In this document: positions 23,368 to 31,553 of the stretch, piece by piece
Layout: every line of letters starts with the position of its first letter
Position numbering within the stretch: position 1 is the first letter of the stretch
DNA from: DASUGM01 sp036274055
Lineage (GTDB): Bacteria > Acidobacteriota > Vicinamibacteria > Vicinamibacterales > SCN-69-37
DNA length: 32,533 nucleotides
Assembly (NCBI GenBank): GCA_036274055.1
Contig: DASUGM010000143.1
Span: 1 to 32,533, forward strand
Direction of reading: 5' to 3'
The notes under the pieces: model-generated
What the model was told of the DNA's origin: nothing
Databases searched by the model: none
The model's input: the letters and a program-made list of their open reading frames with translations, nothing else
Translations under genes and position numbers: made by a program

Positions 23368-24719
23368 ATCTCCGTCCCGCCGTAGCCGCCGCCGGATGCG
23401 AGGTTCTCGAACTTCGTGTACTGCTTGAGGAACGCCAGCCGGACGGTGCCGGTCGGGCCGTTGCGCTGTTTGCCGATGATGATCTCGGCCGTGCCTTCGG
23501 CTTCGGGCCGGCGGTCGCCGTCCTGCTGGTACATGTCCTCGCGGAAAATGAACATGACGACGTCGGCGTCCTGCTCGAGGGCGCCCGATTCGCGCAGGTC
23601 GGACAGCTGCGGCCGATGATCGCCGCGGGTTTCCGGAGCACGGCTCAGCTGGCTGAGGGCGATGATCGGAATCCCGAGCTCTTTGGCGAGGATCTTCAGC
23701 GATCGCGAGATCTGCGCCAGCTCCTGCTGGCGGTTGTCGAAGCGGCCGCGGCCCTGCATCAACTGCAGGTAGTCGACGATGATCATGTCGAGGCCGTGCT
23801 CGAGCTTGAGCCGCCGCGTCTTGGCGCGCATTTCGAGGATGCCGACCGACGGTGTGTCGTCGATGTAGACCTTGGCGTCGTGCAGCCGCGCGAACGCGTC
23901 GACGAGCCGGGCGTAGTCCTGCTCGCCGAGGAAGCCGCCGCGGAAACGATGCTGATCGACGCGCGCCTCGGACGTCAGCATGCGCATGAACAGCTGCTCT
24001 TTCGACATTTCGAGGCTGAACATGCCGACCGTTTTGCCGGCCTCGATGCCGGCGTGCAACGCCATGTTGAGCACGAAGCTGGTCTTGCCCATCGCCGGCC
24101 GCGCCGCGACGATGACGAGGTCGGACTTCTGGAACCCCGAGGTCATCTCGTCGAGATCGACGAAACCGCTGGGGACGCCGGTGACCAGGCCTTTGTGCTG
24201 CTGCAGCTGCTCGATCAGCTGGTAGCCCGAATCGACGAGCTCGCCGACGCGGATGAAGCCGGCCCGCATCCGGTTGTCGGCAATCTGGAAGATGGCGCGC
24301 TCGGCCTCGTCGAGCAGGTTGTCGGCGTCTTCCTCGGCGTCGTAGGCGCGGACCAGGACATCGTTCGACGCCTGGATCAGCCGGCGCAGCGTCGACTTCT
24401 CCTTGACGATTTTGGCGTAGTACTCGACGTTGGCCGAGCGCGGCACGCCGTCGGTCAGCGCGCTGATATAGGCTGGGCCGCCGACCTCGTCGAGCTCGCC
24501 GGATCGGGTCAGCTCATCCTTCAACGTCACCAGGTCGACCGGCTCGCTCCGATCGGTGAGCGCGACCATCTTTTCCCAGATCCGGCGGTGCGCGTCGCGG
24601 AAGAAGTCGAGCGAATCGACGACCTCGGCGGCCTGATTGAAGGTCGTGTTGTTGATCAGGATCGCGCCGAGGACGGATTTCTCGGCTTCGAGATTGTGTG
24701 GAAGCGTGCGGTCAGACAC
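23364..24719 (-). CDS. dnaB: replicative DNA helicase DnaB
   Basis: Hexameric 5'-3' helicase of the replication fork, 451 residues. The N-terminal domain opens with LPHNLEAEKSVLGAIL. The C-terminal RecA-like motor has Walker A ARPAMGKTS and Walker B MIIVDYLQLM, then LSQLSR and LRESGALEQDADVV. GTG at 24719 is preferred because AGGTGAG lies 7 nt upstream. A GTG at 24731 or TTG at 24773 would lengthen it, without a good ribosome site. Part of rpsF-rpsR-rplI-dnaB-alr. Confidence 0.95.
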   Translation of the reverse strand: MSDRTLPHNLEAEKSVLGAILINNTTFNQAAEVVDSLDFFRDAHRRIWEKMVALTDRSEPVDLVTLKDELTRSGELDEVGGPAYISALTDGVPRSANVEYYAKIVKEKSTLRRLIQASNDVLVRAYDAEEDADNLLDEAERAIFQIADNRMRAGFIRVGELVDSGYQLIEQLQQHKGLVTGVPSGFVDLDEMTSGFQKSDLVIVAARPAMGKTSFVLNMALHAGIEAGKTVGMFSLEMSKEQLFMRMLTSEARVDQHRFRGGFLGEQDYARLVDAFARLHDAKVYIDDTPSVGILEMRAKTRRLKLEHGLDMIIVDYLQLMQGRGRFDNRQQELAQISRSLKILAKELGIPIIALSQLSRAPETRGDHRPQLSDLRESGALEQDADVVMFIFREDMYQQDGDRRPEAEGTAEIIIGKQRNGPTGTVRLAFLKQYTKFENLASGGGYGGTEM

Positions 24720-24780
24720 GGTGCGGCTCACCTGATGCCCGCCATCATTTCTCTTAGCGAGAGATGAAAGCAAGCATCAG

Positions 24781-24826
24781 GTTCGAGCGTTTCGAGTTTT
24801 CGGTTTCGTCGTTTCGAGTTGACGCG
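24781..24826. repeat. GTTTCGAG repeat, rplI-dnaB spacer
   Basis: Four degenerate GTTTCG(A)G units at about 7-11 bp spacing end in GTTTCGAGTTGACGCG, nearly the same terminus as the right arm beside alr (GTTTCAAGTTGACGCG). Only one orientation is present. Confidence 0.6.
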
Positions 24827-24844
24827 CGAGGGCGTCAGCCCGAG

Positions 24845-25297
24845 CTATTCGGCCGCGACGACTTTGACCACCACGTTGACGGTGACGTCACGGTGGATCT
24901 TGACCGGCACGGGGTGCTCGCCGAGGACCTTGAGCGGCTCCGCCAGCTGGATCTTCCGGCGATCGACGACGATGTCGCGCGCCGCCAGGGCGTCGGCGAT
25001 ATCCGCCGTGGTCACCGAACCGTAGAGGATGTCGCCTTCGCCGACGCGTCGGGCGATGGCGATGTCGGCCGTCTCGACCTTGGCCGCGAGCGTCCGGGCG
25101 TCCTTCAGCTCATCGGCGTCCTTGGCTTCGGCGCGCGCCTTCTCGCGTTCGATCTGGCGCTTGTTCTCCTCGGTCACCGCCAGGGCGAGCTTGCGCGGCA
25201 ACAGATAGTTGCGCGCGTAGCCGTTGGCGACTTTGACGATTTCGCCGCGGCGCCCGAGGTGTTCGACGTGCTCTTTGAGAATCACTTCCATGGACAT
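24845..25297 (-). CDS. rplI: 50S ribosomal protein L9
   Basis: Elongated two-domain protein of the large subunit, 150 residues. N-terminal MEVILKEHVEHLGRRGEIV and NGYARNYLLPRKLA give the rRNA-binding domain. A long charged helix (about 45-80) joins the C-terminal domain. AGGGG lies 8-9 nt before the first ATG; an ATG two codons later would give the usual MEVILKEH start. It follows rpsR after 11 nt. Confidence 0.96.
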   Translation of the reverse strand: MSMEVILKEHVEHLGRRGEIVKVANGYARNYLLPRKLALAVTEENKRQIEREKARAEAKDADELKDARTLAAKVETADIAIARRVGEGDILYGSVTTADIADALAARDIVVDRRKIQLAEPLKVLGEHPVPVKIHRDVTVNVVVKVVAAE

Positions 25298-25308
25298 CGT
25301 CGTGGCCC

Positions 25309-25617
25309 CTAATCGGTGGTGTAGGGAATGAGGGCGATCTGGCGGGCGCGCTTGATCGCGGTCTGCAAGGCGCGCTGATGCGTCGCGCAGACACCGGAGA
25401 TGCGCCGCGGCTGGATCTTGCCGCGCTCGGGAATGAACGGCGCCAGCAGCTTCACGTCCTTGTAATTGACGTAGTCGATCTTGTCGACGCAGAACTTGCA
25501 GACGCGCTTGCGGCGGAAGAATCCGCGCCGGCCCTTGCCGTCCTTGCCGTCCTTGCCGTCTTTGCCGTCGCGGCCGGCTCCGCGCCCGCCGCCTCGTCCG
25601 TCGCGTTCGTCACTCAT
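25309..25617 (-). CDS. rpsR: 30S ribosomal protein S18 with Gly-Lys-Asp repeat extension
   Basis: Small-subunit platform protein that pairs with S6, 102 residues against 75 in E. coli. The core is CKFCVDKIDYVNYKDVKLL with FIPERGKIQPRRISGVC, including the three cysteines of zinc-type S18. The first 30 residues are extra, Gly/Arg/Asp-rich, with four GKD/GKG units encoded by a 9-bp DNA repeat (25533-25570). The ATG overlaps the rpsF stop by 4 nt. Confidence 0.96.
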   Translation of the reverse strand: MSDERDGRGGGRGAGRDGKDGKDGKDGKGRRGFFRRKRVCKFCVDKIDYVNYKDVKLLAPFIPERGKIQPRRISGVCATHQRALQTAIKRARQIALIPYTTD

Positions 25618-26084
25618 CGGTCACCATCCCGTCCGCCGCGGAACCCCTGTTCCAGGCCGTCCATGTCGTCGTCATCGTGATCGCGGCGCTTCTCGGCCTC
25701 GGTCGGTTCCGGCGGCAGGCCGCGCTTGACGCGGCGGGCGGCCATCGCCGACTTGCGGCGGACGCGCGAGCGCTCGGCGATGCCGAGCTCTTCGTCGACG
25801 CGCACGATCATGTGGCGAATCACCGTATCGACGACGCGGAGGCGCCGATCGAGCTCGGCGTTGAGCGCCGCCGGCCCGTTGATGACGTCGAACACGTAGA
25901 CGCCTTCGCGATGCCGCGCGATCTCGTAGGCCAGCTTGCGCCGTCCCCAGTTTTCCGATTTTTCGATGTTGCCGCCGAACTGATGGACGACCTTCTCGAC
26001 CTGCTGATGCAACTCACCGAGCGCGTCTTCGGTCGTTTCGGGCGGCGTGATGTAAATCAACTCGTACTGACGTACCTGGCTCAT
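25614..26084 (-). CDS. rpsF: 30S ribosomal protein S6
   Basis: Binds S18 on the 30S platform, 156 residues. The core matches S6: RQYELIYITPPETTEDAL, then GRRKLAYEI with VYVFDV. The C-terminus is extended, ending in a charged stretch with EAEKRRDHDDDDMDG. The ATG at 26084 is chosen for its Shine-Dalgarno AAGGAG (26089-26094), 4 nt upstream. That site lies in a hairpin. The frame is open further upstream but lacks a ribosome site there. Confidence 0.95.
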   Translation of the reverse strand: MSQVRQYELIYITPPETTEDALGELHQQVEKVVHQFGGNIEKSENWGRRKLAYEIARHREGVYVFDVINGPAALNAELDRRLRVVDTVIRHMIVRVDEELGIAERSRVRRKSAMAARRVKRGLPPEPTEAEKRRDHDDDDMDGLEQGFRGGRDGDR

Positions 26085-26088
26085 AAGT

Positions 26089-26119
26089 CTCCTTATGGAC
26101 ATAAGGCCGCTTGCGCGGC
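26089..26119 (-). promoter_or_regulatory. rpsF leader with two hairpins, one masking the Shine-Dalgarno
   Basis: On the minus strand GCCGC-GCAA-GCGGC (26106-26119) abuts CCTTAT-GTCC-ATAAGG (26091-26106). The second stem takes up four bases of the Shine-Dalgarno AAGGAG. S6:S18 complexes repress rpsF in several bacteria by binding a leader hairpin with a CCG element; a CCG is present here in the first stem. Assignment as that leader is inferred. Confidence 0.5.
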
Positions 26120-26127
26120 AAAGAGAC

Positions 26128-26148
26128 AAAACGCGACGAATTTCGCGT
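26128..26148 (-). terminator. short intrinsic terminator after pth
   Basis: On the minus strand ACGCGA-AATTCG-TCGCGT is followed by TTTG, 1 nt after the pth TAA. The stem is only 6 bp and the T-run short, so termination may be partial. It separates the ispE-prs-rplY-pth block from rpsF-rpsR-rplI. Confidence 0.45.
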
Positions 26149-26149
26149 C

Positions 26150-26743
26150 TTACTCGTCCTTCGCTTCGTTCCCGTCCTTCACTTCCCTGTTGAACGCATT
26201 CATCACTTTCAACAGGCCTTCCCCAATCCACATTTCCACCGCGTCGGCGGCGCGCGCAATCGACTCGTCGACCGCGGCTTGCTCGTCGGGCTCGAATCTC
26301 GCGGTCACATGATCGGCGAGGTCGCGCCGTTCGTCGCCGCGGCCGACGCCGATCCGCAACCTGGCGTAGTCAATCGTGCCCAGATGCTGGGCGATCGACT
26401 TCAGGCCGTTGTGCCCGCCCTCGGTGCCGCTCGGCCGCGCCCGCAACCGCCCGATTGGCAGGTTGACGTCGTCGGTGACGATCAGCACCTCGGCGGGATC
26501 GATCCGGAAGTACCGGAGCAACTCGCCGACCGCCTGGCCGCTCAGGTTCATGAACGTGAGCGGCTTGACCAGCAGCACATCCGCGTCAGGCCGGCGCCAG
26601 CGCGCCTGCAGCGCCTCGGCCGGCCCGGTCTCGAACCTCAACCCGTGCCGCCCCGCGATCGCGTCGAGCACGCCGAACCCGACGTTGTGCCGAGTCCCGC
26701 GATACCTGTCTCCGGGGTTGCCGAGTCCAGCGACAAGTTTCAC
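26150..26743 (-). CDS. pth: peptidyl-tRNA hydrolase
   Basis: Releases tRNA from dropped-off peptidyl-tRNA, 197 residues. GLGNPGDRYRGTRHNVGF includes Asn9 and catalytic His19. LVKPLTFMNLSGQAV and TDDVNLPIGRLR with SGTEGGHNGLKS are the other signatures. The start is GTG at 26743. The rplY-pth pair is a common bacterial arrangement. Confidence 0.96.
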   Translation of the reverse strand: MKLVAGLGNPGDRYRGTRHNVGFGVLDAIAGRHGLRFETGPAEALQARWRRPDADVLLVKPLTFMNLSGQAVGELLRYFRIDPAEVLIVTDDVNLPIGRLRARPSGTEGGHNGLKSIAQHLGTIDYARLRIGVGRGDERRDLADHVTARFEPDEQAAVDESIARAADAVEMWIGEGLLKVMNAFNREVKDGNEAKDE

Positions 26744-26778
26744 GGCGACTCGCAGGCCTCGGGCTTACACCCGGGCGC

Positions 26779-27450
26779 CTACTTCTTCTCCTTCTCGTCC
26801 TCTTCCTTCTCGATCTTGCCCTTCTTGATGACTTCCGGCTCCGCCGGGGCCGCCGGGACCGCCGCCACGTCAACCGGCGTCGGTTCCACTTCGACCTTCG
26901 GCGCGATCACGTGCACGATGAGCAGGTCGCCTTCGCTGACCGGCTTCCACTTGCCGTCGGTCTTCAGATCGCGAACGCGAATCCCGTCGTGGAGCATCAG
27001 CTCGGTGACGTCAACGGTGACGTGCTCAGGAATGTCGGCCGGCAAGCACTCGACCTCGATCTCGCGGTTGACGAAATCGACGATGCCGCCCTGCGCCTTG
27101 ATGCCCTTGGCTTCGCCGGTGATGTGGATCGGCACCGTCACGCGCAGCACCTTGTCCATCGCCAGGCGGTAGAAGTCGGCGTGCAGCAGCTTGTGCTGCA
27201 CCGGATCCAGTTGGTACTCCTTGACCAGCACCTTGGTCGCGTCGCCGCCGTCGACCTTCAGCGAGATCAGGGTGTTGACGCCGGAGTCGGAGTAGAGGAT
27301 CTCGAGCAGCGCCTTCGGATCCACCGCCACCGCTTCCGACTGACCGGCTCCGCCGTAGACGACGGCGGGAATGTGTCCCTTGACGCGGGTGCGGTTGTTC
27401 TCGTTCTTGCCGCGGGTCTCGCGCCGGACTGCTTCGAGTGTCGCTTCCAT
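26779..27450 (-). CDS. rplY: 50S ribosomal protein L25, general stress (Ctc) form
   Basis: 5S rRNA-binding protein of the long Ctc/TL5 type, 223 residues. The N-terminal L25 domain (about 1-95) contains GHIPAVVYG and QLDPVQHKLLHADFYRL. A C-terminal beta domain (about 96-190) follows, then a Lys/Glu tail. Shine-Dalgarno AGGAG precedes the ATG. It lies 18 nt after prs, the usual prs-ctc-pth order. Confidence 0.94.
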   Translation of the reverse strand: MEATLEAVRRETRGKNENNRTRVKGHIPAVVYGGAGQSEAVAVDPKALLEILYSDSGVNTLISLKVDGGDATKVLVKEYQLDPVQHKLLHADFYRLAMDKVLRVTVPIHITGEAKGIKAQGGIVDFVNREIEVECLPADIPEHVTVDVTELMLHDGIRVRDLKTDGKWKPVSEGDLLIVHVIAPKVEVEPTPVDVAAVPAAPAEPEVIKKGKIEKEEDEKEKK

Positions 27451-27468
27451 TGCTCTCGCTCCTACCTG

Positions 27469-28413
<945 letters not shown>

Positions 28414-28417
28414 GAGT

Positions 28418-28492
28418 TGGTTGGGGCGGAAGGATTCGACCCGTCGAATACGGGATCCAAAGTCCCGCGCCTTACCGCTTGGCCACGCCCCA
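28418..28492 (-). tRNA. trnQ: tRNA-Gln(UUG) with atypical T-arm
   Basis: 75 nt including encoded CCA. Acceptor TGGGGCG pairs with CGCCCCA, discriminator A. The anticodon loop CTTTGGA carries TTG, for CAA. The T-arm reads GACGG-GTCGAAT-CCTTC: it has a C/T mismatch in the third stem pair, and the loop begins with G instead of the near-universal T54. A weak extended -10 (TGATAGACT) overlaps the ispE stop 32 nt upstream. Confidence 0.92.
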
Positions 28493-28530
28493 GTCGAGAA
28501 GCGCAGGCCCGTCGCAAACACGAAAGTCTA

Positions 28531-29451
28531 TCACAGGCCCGCGCGCCGGCTGGCTTCCTGACGGGAGAGGGTGCGGGTCAGCAGGACCAGCCACCCCGGC
28601 CGTTGCAGCCGGCGAACCGCTTTCTTTGCAGCCGCTTCCGAGAACAGGCCAAAAACCGCCGACCCGCTGCCGGTCATCGCCGCCGCCACCGCCCCTTCCC
28701 GGACGCAGGCGGCAATCATCTCGCCGATTTCCGCGTGCCGGCGTGCCACCGGCGCCTGCAAGTCGTTACTCAACGTCAGCGGCAGGCCCGGCCAGGCGCC
28801 CTCGAGCTCTGGCGGACGGGCTGTCGGATGGACCGATTGGCCGATCTCCCGATCGCCCGACCGCCCGAGGCGAAGCCGATCCTCGTCGAGCCACCGATAC
28901 GCGTCGGCCGTGGCGACGCCGAACGACGGCTTGATGACGACGACGCCCTGCCGGGACAGATCGTCCACGGGATACAGCGTCTCGCCGCGACCAGTGCCCA
29001 GCGCGGTGCCAGCCTGGAGGAAGAACGGAACGTCCGCGCCCAGGGACGCGGCAATCCGCATCAGCTCGCGCCGCGGTCGTCGCACTTCCCAGATCTGATT
29101 GAGGCCAACGAGCGCGGCCGCGGCATTCGCGCTGCCGCCACCCAGCCCCGCCGCGGCCGGAATCTGTTTTTCGAGCCTGACGTGAGCGTCGCGCGGTTCG
29201 CCCTCGCGCCCCAGCGCGCGCCAGAATGCCGCCGCGGCTTTCCAAATCAAGTTGGTCTGATCCGCAGGCACGCCGGGGGCGCGGGTCGCCAGAGCAAAGG
29301 GCCCCCGCCGCGCTGTGAACGTCAACGTGTCGGCAATCGCGATCGACTGCAGCAGCGTTTCGACATCGTGGAACCCATCGGCGCGCCGCGGGCCGACCTT
29401 CAGCGTCAGATTGATCTTGGCGGACGGGCGGAGGATCAGAGAGCGGGGCAT
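28531..29451 (-). CDS. ispE: 4-diphosphocytidyl-2-C-methyl-D-erythritol kinase
   Basis: GHMP kinase for the MEP-pathway step between IspD and IspF, 306 residues. The N-terminus has PSAKINLTLKVGPRRADGFH. The ATP-binding glycine motif is PAAAGLGGGSANAAAAL, and the C-terminal motif is MTGSGSAVFGLF. GGTAGG overlapping the upstream lipoprotein stop serves as ribosome site. In E. coli ispE also lies between lolB and prs. Confidence 0.95.
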   Translation of the reverse strand: MPRSLILRPSAKINLTLKVGPRRADGFHDVETLLQSIAIADTLTFTARRGPFALATRAPGVPADQTNLIWKAAAAFWRALGREGEPRDAHVRLEKQIPAAAGLGGGSANAAAALVGLNQIWEVRRPRRELMRIAASLGADVPFFLQAGTALGTGRGETLYPVDDLSRQGVVVIKPSFGVATADAYRWLDEDRLRLGRSGDREIGQSVHPTARPPELEGAWPGLPLTLSNDLQAPVARRHAEIGEMIAACVREGAVAAAMTGSGSAVFGLFSEAAAKKAVRRLQRPGWLVLLTRTLSRQEASRRAGL

Positions 29452-29459
29452 TAAAATAC

Positions 29460-30488
29460 CTACCGGTACGTCGGGTACGACGGGTACGTGGGGTACGTCG
29501 GGTACCTGGAACGTGGCTGCGCCGCGCCCACTTCTTCAACAGGTACGGCCCGCGAACCGTACCTGCTGAATAAGTAGGCCAGCGCAGCAGGTTCCTGGTA
29601 CCCGTCGTACCCCGCGTACCCGATGTACCCGGAGTACCCGATTGTCAGATCTGCCACGTCCGCGTCTTTTCCTACGGGTCCCGACTTCCGCAGTTCCTCA
29701 ATCGTCATCGGCTCCGCGTCCGCCGGCACGTTGACCGTGAACGCCGCCGGAGGAATCGTCGGATTGATGTTGGCGGCTTTGATCTTGATGCCGAGCGACA
29801 CCATCGGCATCTGGCCGGTCGGCGAGAACAGGTGCACCTGGGCAGGCCGGCCCTGGACGACGTCACGATAGTCGAGGCGCAGCCCGGTCACGTCGCCGGC
29901 ACGCAGCTCCCAGTCCGTTCCGGTCCGCTGCAAATAGACGGTCGCGTCGGCGGTCGTCACCGCCAGCAGATCGCCGAACCGCTCGGCGCGCTGGACCGCG
30001 GCATCGCGGCCGACACACCCGGAAAGGACGGCGAGGAAGCGTGCCGGATCGAGGGTCACGCCAATCAGGGCCTCGACAATCTCTTCGGCGCGCGCACGGA
30101 CCACGCGATTGTCGCGCGGCAGCAGCAGTTCGGCGCGATCGCGGGTGCCGCCGAGCCTGAACAGCAATTGGCCGGAAACCCGGGCTTCGAGTCCGATCGC
30201 GCCGTCGTCGGTCATCGCCGCGCCGATCGTCGCCGCCGCGAGCCCGGGAATCCGCTGATTGCCGACGCGCCCTGCCAGGCCGAGCTCGGCCTGCATCGAA
30301 CGCACGTCGCGGCACGCCCGCGTGGCCTGGTGAAAAATCGCGGCGGCGTCAGGCGCCGGGGCGCCGCCACCGACCGGCCGCGGCATCATCTTCGCCGCAC
30401 AGCCACCGCTCAGTACGGCGAAGAACAGGACAGCAAGCCGAAGAACGAACCCGGAACCCGGAACCCCGGAACCCCGGAACCCGATCAA
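29460..30488 (-). CDS. lipoprotein in LolB position, C-terminal tail from a palindromic repeat
   Basis: 342 residues. The signal peptide is VLRLAVLFFAVLSGGC with a lipobox Cys at about residue 30. The body (about 50-280) resembles the LolB/LppX/DUF4292 type of beta-rich outer-membrane lipoproteins, recognised only by general pattern. The gene lies directly upstream of ispE and prs, where enterobacteria have lolB, so a role in receiving lipoproteins at the outer membrane is plausible. The start is TTG, overlapping the TPR-gene stop (TTGA), and the first residues are encoded by GGAACCC repeats. The tail (about the last 60 residues) is GYxGYxGYx then SRYPTYPTYPSYPTYR, from a 9-bp inverted repeat. 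Confidence 0.75.
   Translation of the reverse strand: MIGFRGSGVPGSGFVLRLAVLFFAVLSGGCAAKMMPRPVGGGAPAPDAAAIFHQATRACRDVRSMQAELGLAGRVGNQRIPGLAAATIGAAMTDDGAIGLEARVSGQLLFRLGGTRDRAELLLPRDNRVVRARAEEIVEALIGVTLDPARFLAVLSGCVGRDAAVQRAERFGDLLAVTTADATVYLQRTGTDWELRAGDVTGLRLDYRDVVQGRPAQVHLFSPTGQMPMVSLGIKIKAANINPTIPPAAFTVNVPADAEPMTIEELRKSGPVGKDADVADLTIGYSGYIGYAGYDGYQEPAALAYLFSRYGSRAVPVEEVGAAQPRSRYPTYPTYPSYPTYR
29463..29641. repeat. about 180-bp imperfect palindrome with GGGTACNNN arms inside the lipoprotein 3' end
   Basis: The left arm has five GGGTAC units at 9-bp period (about 29463-29510). The right arm has the same unit on the other strand (about 29593-29640). Between them the arms continue to match: GGTACCTGGAACGTGGCTGCGC against GGTACCAGGAACCTGCTGCGC, CACTTCTTCAACAGG against TACTTATTCAGCAGG, ending in CAGGTACGG...CCGTACCTG at the centre (29540-29565). 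The palindrome spans the last 60 codons of the lipoprotein gene without breaking the frame and ends at its stop. Confidence 0.75.
30447..30482. repeat. GGAACCC tandem repeat at the lipoprotein start
   Basis: Five units of CGGAACC(C), period 7-8, are read on the minus strand as GGGTTCCGGG units encoding the Gly/Phe/Arg/Ser/Val-rich first residues of the lipoprotein signal region. Confidence 0.65.
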
Positions 30489-31318
30489 TGTCCCCCGCCC
30501 AGCTCTTTCGCGCGATCGCGCTTTTTGGTCAGCGCGGCGACATCAACGCCGGCGCGATCGCCGGCGAGCGCGCGATCGAACGCGGCGGTCGCCTCGCGGT
30601 ATTTCTTCAATTGAAAGTAGAGGTCGCCGAGATGCTCGTGCAGGCGCGAGAGCTGCGGACGATCGCGCGCCAGCGGTTCGAGCGCTCGCGCCGCTTCGGC
30701 GACCTGGCCGGTCTGCTCGTACGCTTCGGTCAGCACGACGATCGCTTCCGGAGTGTCCGGGCGCTCGACGAGAAAGCGCGTCAGCATCGCGATGCTCTTC
30801 TTCGCGTCATTGGTTTCGAGGTAGAGACGGCCGAGCGTCAATTCCGCCGAAGGATCGCGGGTGCCGTCGAGCGCCTGCTCGAGATGACCGATGGCTTCGG
30901 TGCGCAAGGCACCGGGTGACCCCGACATCACCTGATCGGCCAGCGCCGACTGGACCAGGCCGATGATGCGGTGCGCCTCGTGATGTTTCGGATCGAGCTT
31001 CAGCGCGGCATTGCCCGCGGCCAGCGCCTCGGTCGCCCGGCCTTCGCGCGCGTAGACGCCGGCGATCTCGGCGTGCACGTCGGCGGTGGGGCCGAGCGCC
31101 AGCGCCTCCCGAAACGCGGCCAGCGCGCCCGGCGTGTCGCCGCGAGTGTCGAGCGCGCGTCCCTTCAAATACAAGAAGTAGATCTGGCCGAGCGCGTCCG
31201 CGGTCAACTCCGCCTGCGCGGCCGCCGGGGCCGTCGCCGCGGGCGGAGGCGTCGCGGCTTGCGGCAGGAGGGTCGCCGCCGCGCTGAGGAAGAGCATTGC
31301 GAGCGTCATGGGGTCCAT
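30485..31318 (-). CDS. exported TPR-repeat protein
   Basis: 277 residues. A short hydrophobic N-terminus (MTLAMLFLSAAATLLP) and a Pro/Ala linker suggest export, without a clear lipobox. About six tetratricopeptide-like repeats follow (for example ALAAFREALALGPTADVHAE and ALAAGNAALKLDPKHHEAHR, ending in HLGDLYFQLKKYREATAAFD). TPR arrays bind proteins; the partner is unknown. It could work with the downstream lipoprotein in outer-membrane assembly. The ATG at 31318 is preferred; an ATG at 31309 is the alternative. It heads the ispE-prs block. Confidence 0.8.
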   Translation of the reverse strand: MDPMTLAMLFLSAAATLLPQAATPPPAATAPAAAQAELTADALGQIYFLYLKGRALDTRGDTPGALAAFREALALGPTADVHAEIAGVYAREGRATEALAAGNAALKLDPKHHEAHRIIGLVQSALADQVMSGSPGALRTEAIGHLEQALDGTRDPSAELTLGRLYLETNDAKKSIAMLTRFLVERPDTPEAIVVLTEAYEQTGQVAEAARALEPLARDRPQLSRLHEHLGDLYFQLKKYREATAAFDRALAGDRAGVDVAALTKKRDRAKELGGGH

Positions 31319-31322
31319 CTCG

Positions 31323-31328
31323 ATTCTA
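31323..31328 (-). promoter_or_regulatory. -10 box for the TPR-ispE-prs operon
   Basis: TAGAAT on the minus strand ends 4 nt before the ATG at 31318 and about 13 before the ATG at 31309. Transcription would start at or near the start codon. There is no clear -35 and no Shine-Dalgarno. Confidence 0.4.
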
Positions 31329-31363
31329 TCGCGGGCCCGCTGGGGGCTCCCTGGGCCATCTAG

Positions 31364-31369
31364 TACAAT
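31364..31369 (+). promoter_or_regulatory. -10 box for the Trm112-GT9 operon
   Basis: TACAAT ends 6 nt before the ATG at 31376, so a normal start site falls on or next to the A of the ATG. This would give a leaderless message. There is no Shine-Dalgarno and no clear -35. Confidence 0.45.
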
Positions 31370-31375
31370 CCCCCA

Positions 31376-31546
31376 ATGGCTGTCGACCCGGCACTCCTCG
31401 AGATTCTTGTATGTCCTGAGTGCAAAGCGCCCGTGCACGTCGTCAAGGACGGCGCCGGCCTGCAGTGCGAAAAATGCCGCCGGGTCTATCCGGTCAAGGA
31501 CGACATCCCGGTGATGCTGATCGACGAGGCCACGATCGAACGCTGA
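31376..31546 (+). CDS. Trm112-like zinc-ribbon protein
   Basis: 56 residues, MAVDPALLEILVCPECKAPV to the end ...MLIDEATIER. Cys13, Cys16, Cys31 and Cys34 form a zinc ribbon, with the family ending YPVKDDIPVML. Trm112 proteins activate class I methyltransferases in eukaryotes and archaea. The small bacterial relatives (YcaR type) often lie beside envelope genes such as lpxK and kdsB, which fits the glycosyltransferase 7 nt downstream. Confidence 0.9.
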   Translation: MAVDPALLEILVCPECKAPVHVVKDGAGLQCEKCRRVYPVKDDIPVMLIDEATIER

Positions 31547-31553
31547 CGCCAGC

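Noticed and set aside
24720..24773. TTG start giving a longer DnaB
   Set aside because: No ribosome site; the GTG at 24719 has AGGTGAG at good spacing and gives a typical DnaB N-terminus.
28414..28521. Longer prs start upstream of tRNA-Gln
   Set aside because: Those codons are the tRNA itself; family alignment starts near MSHGPLKLFSG.
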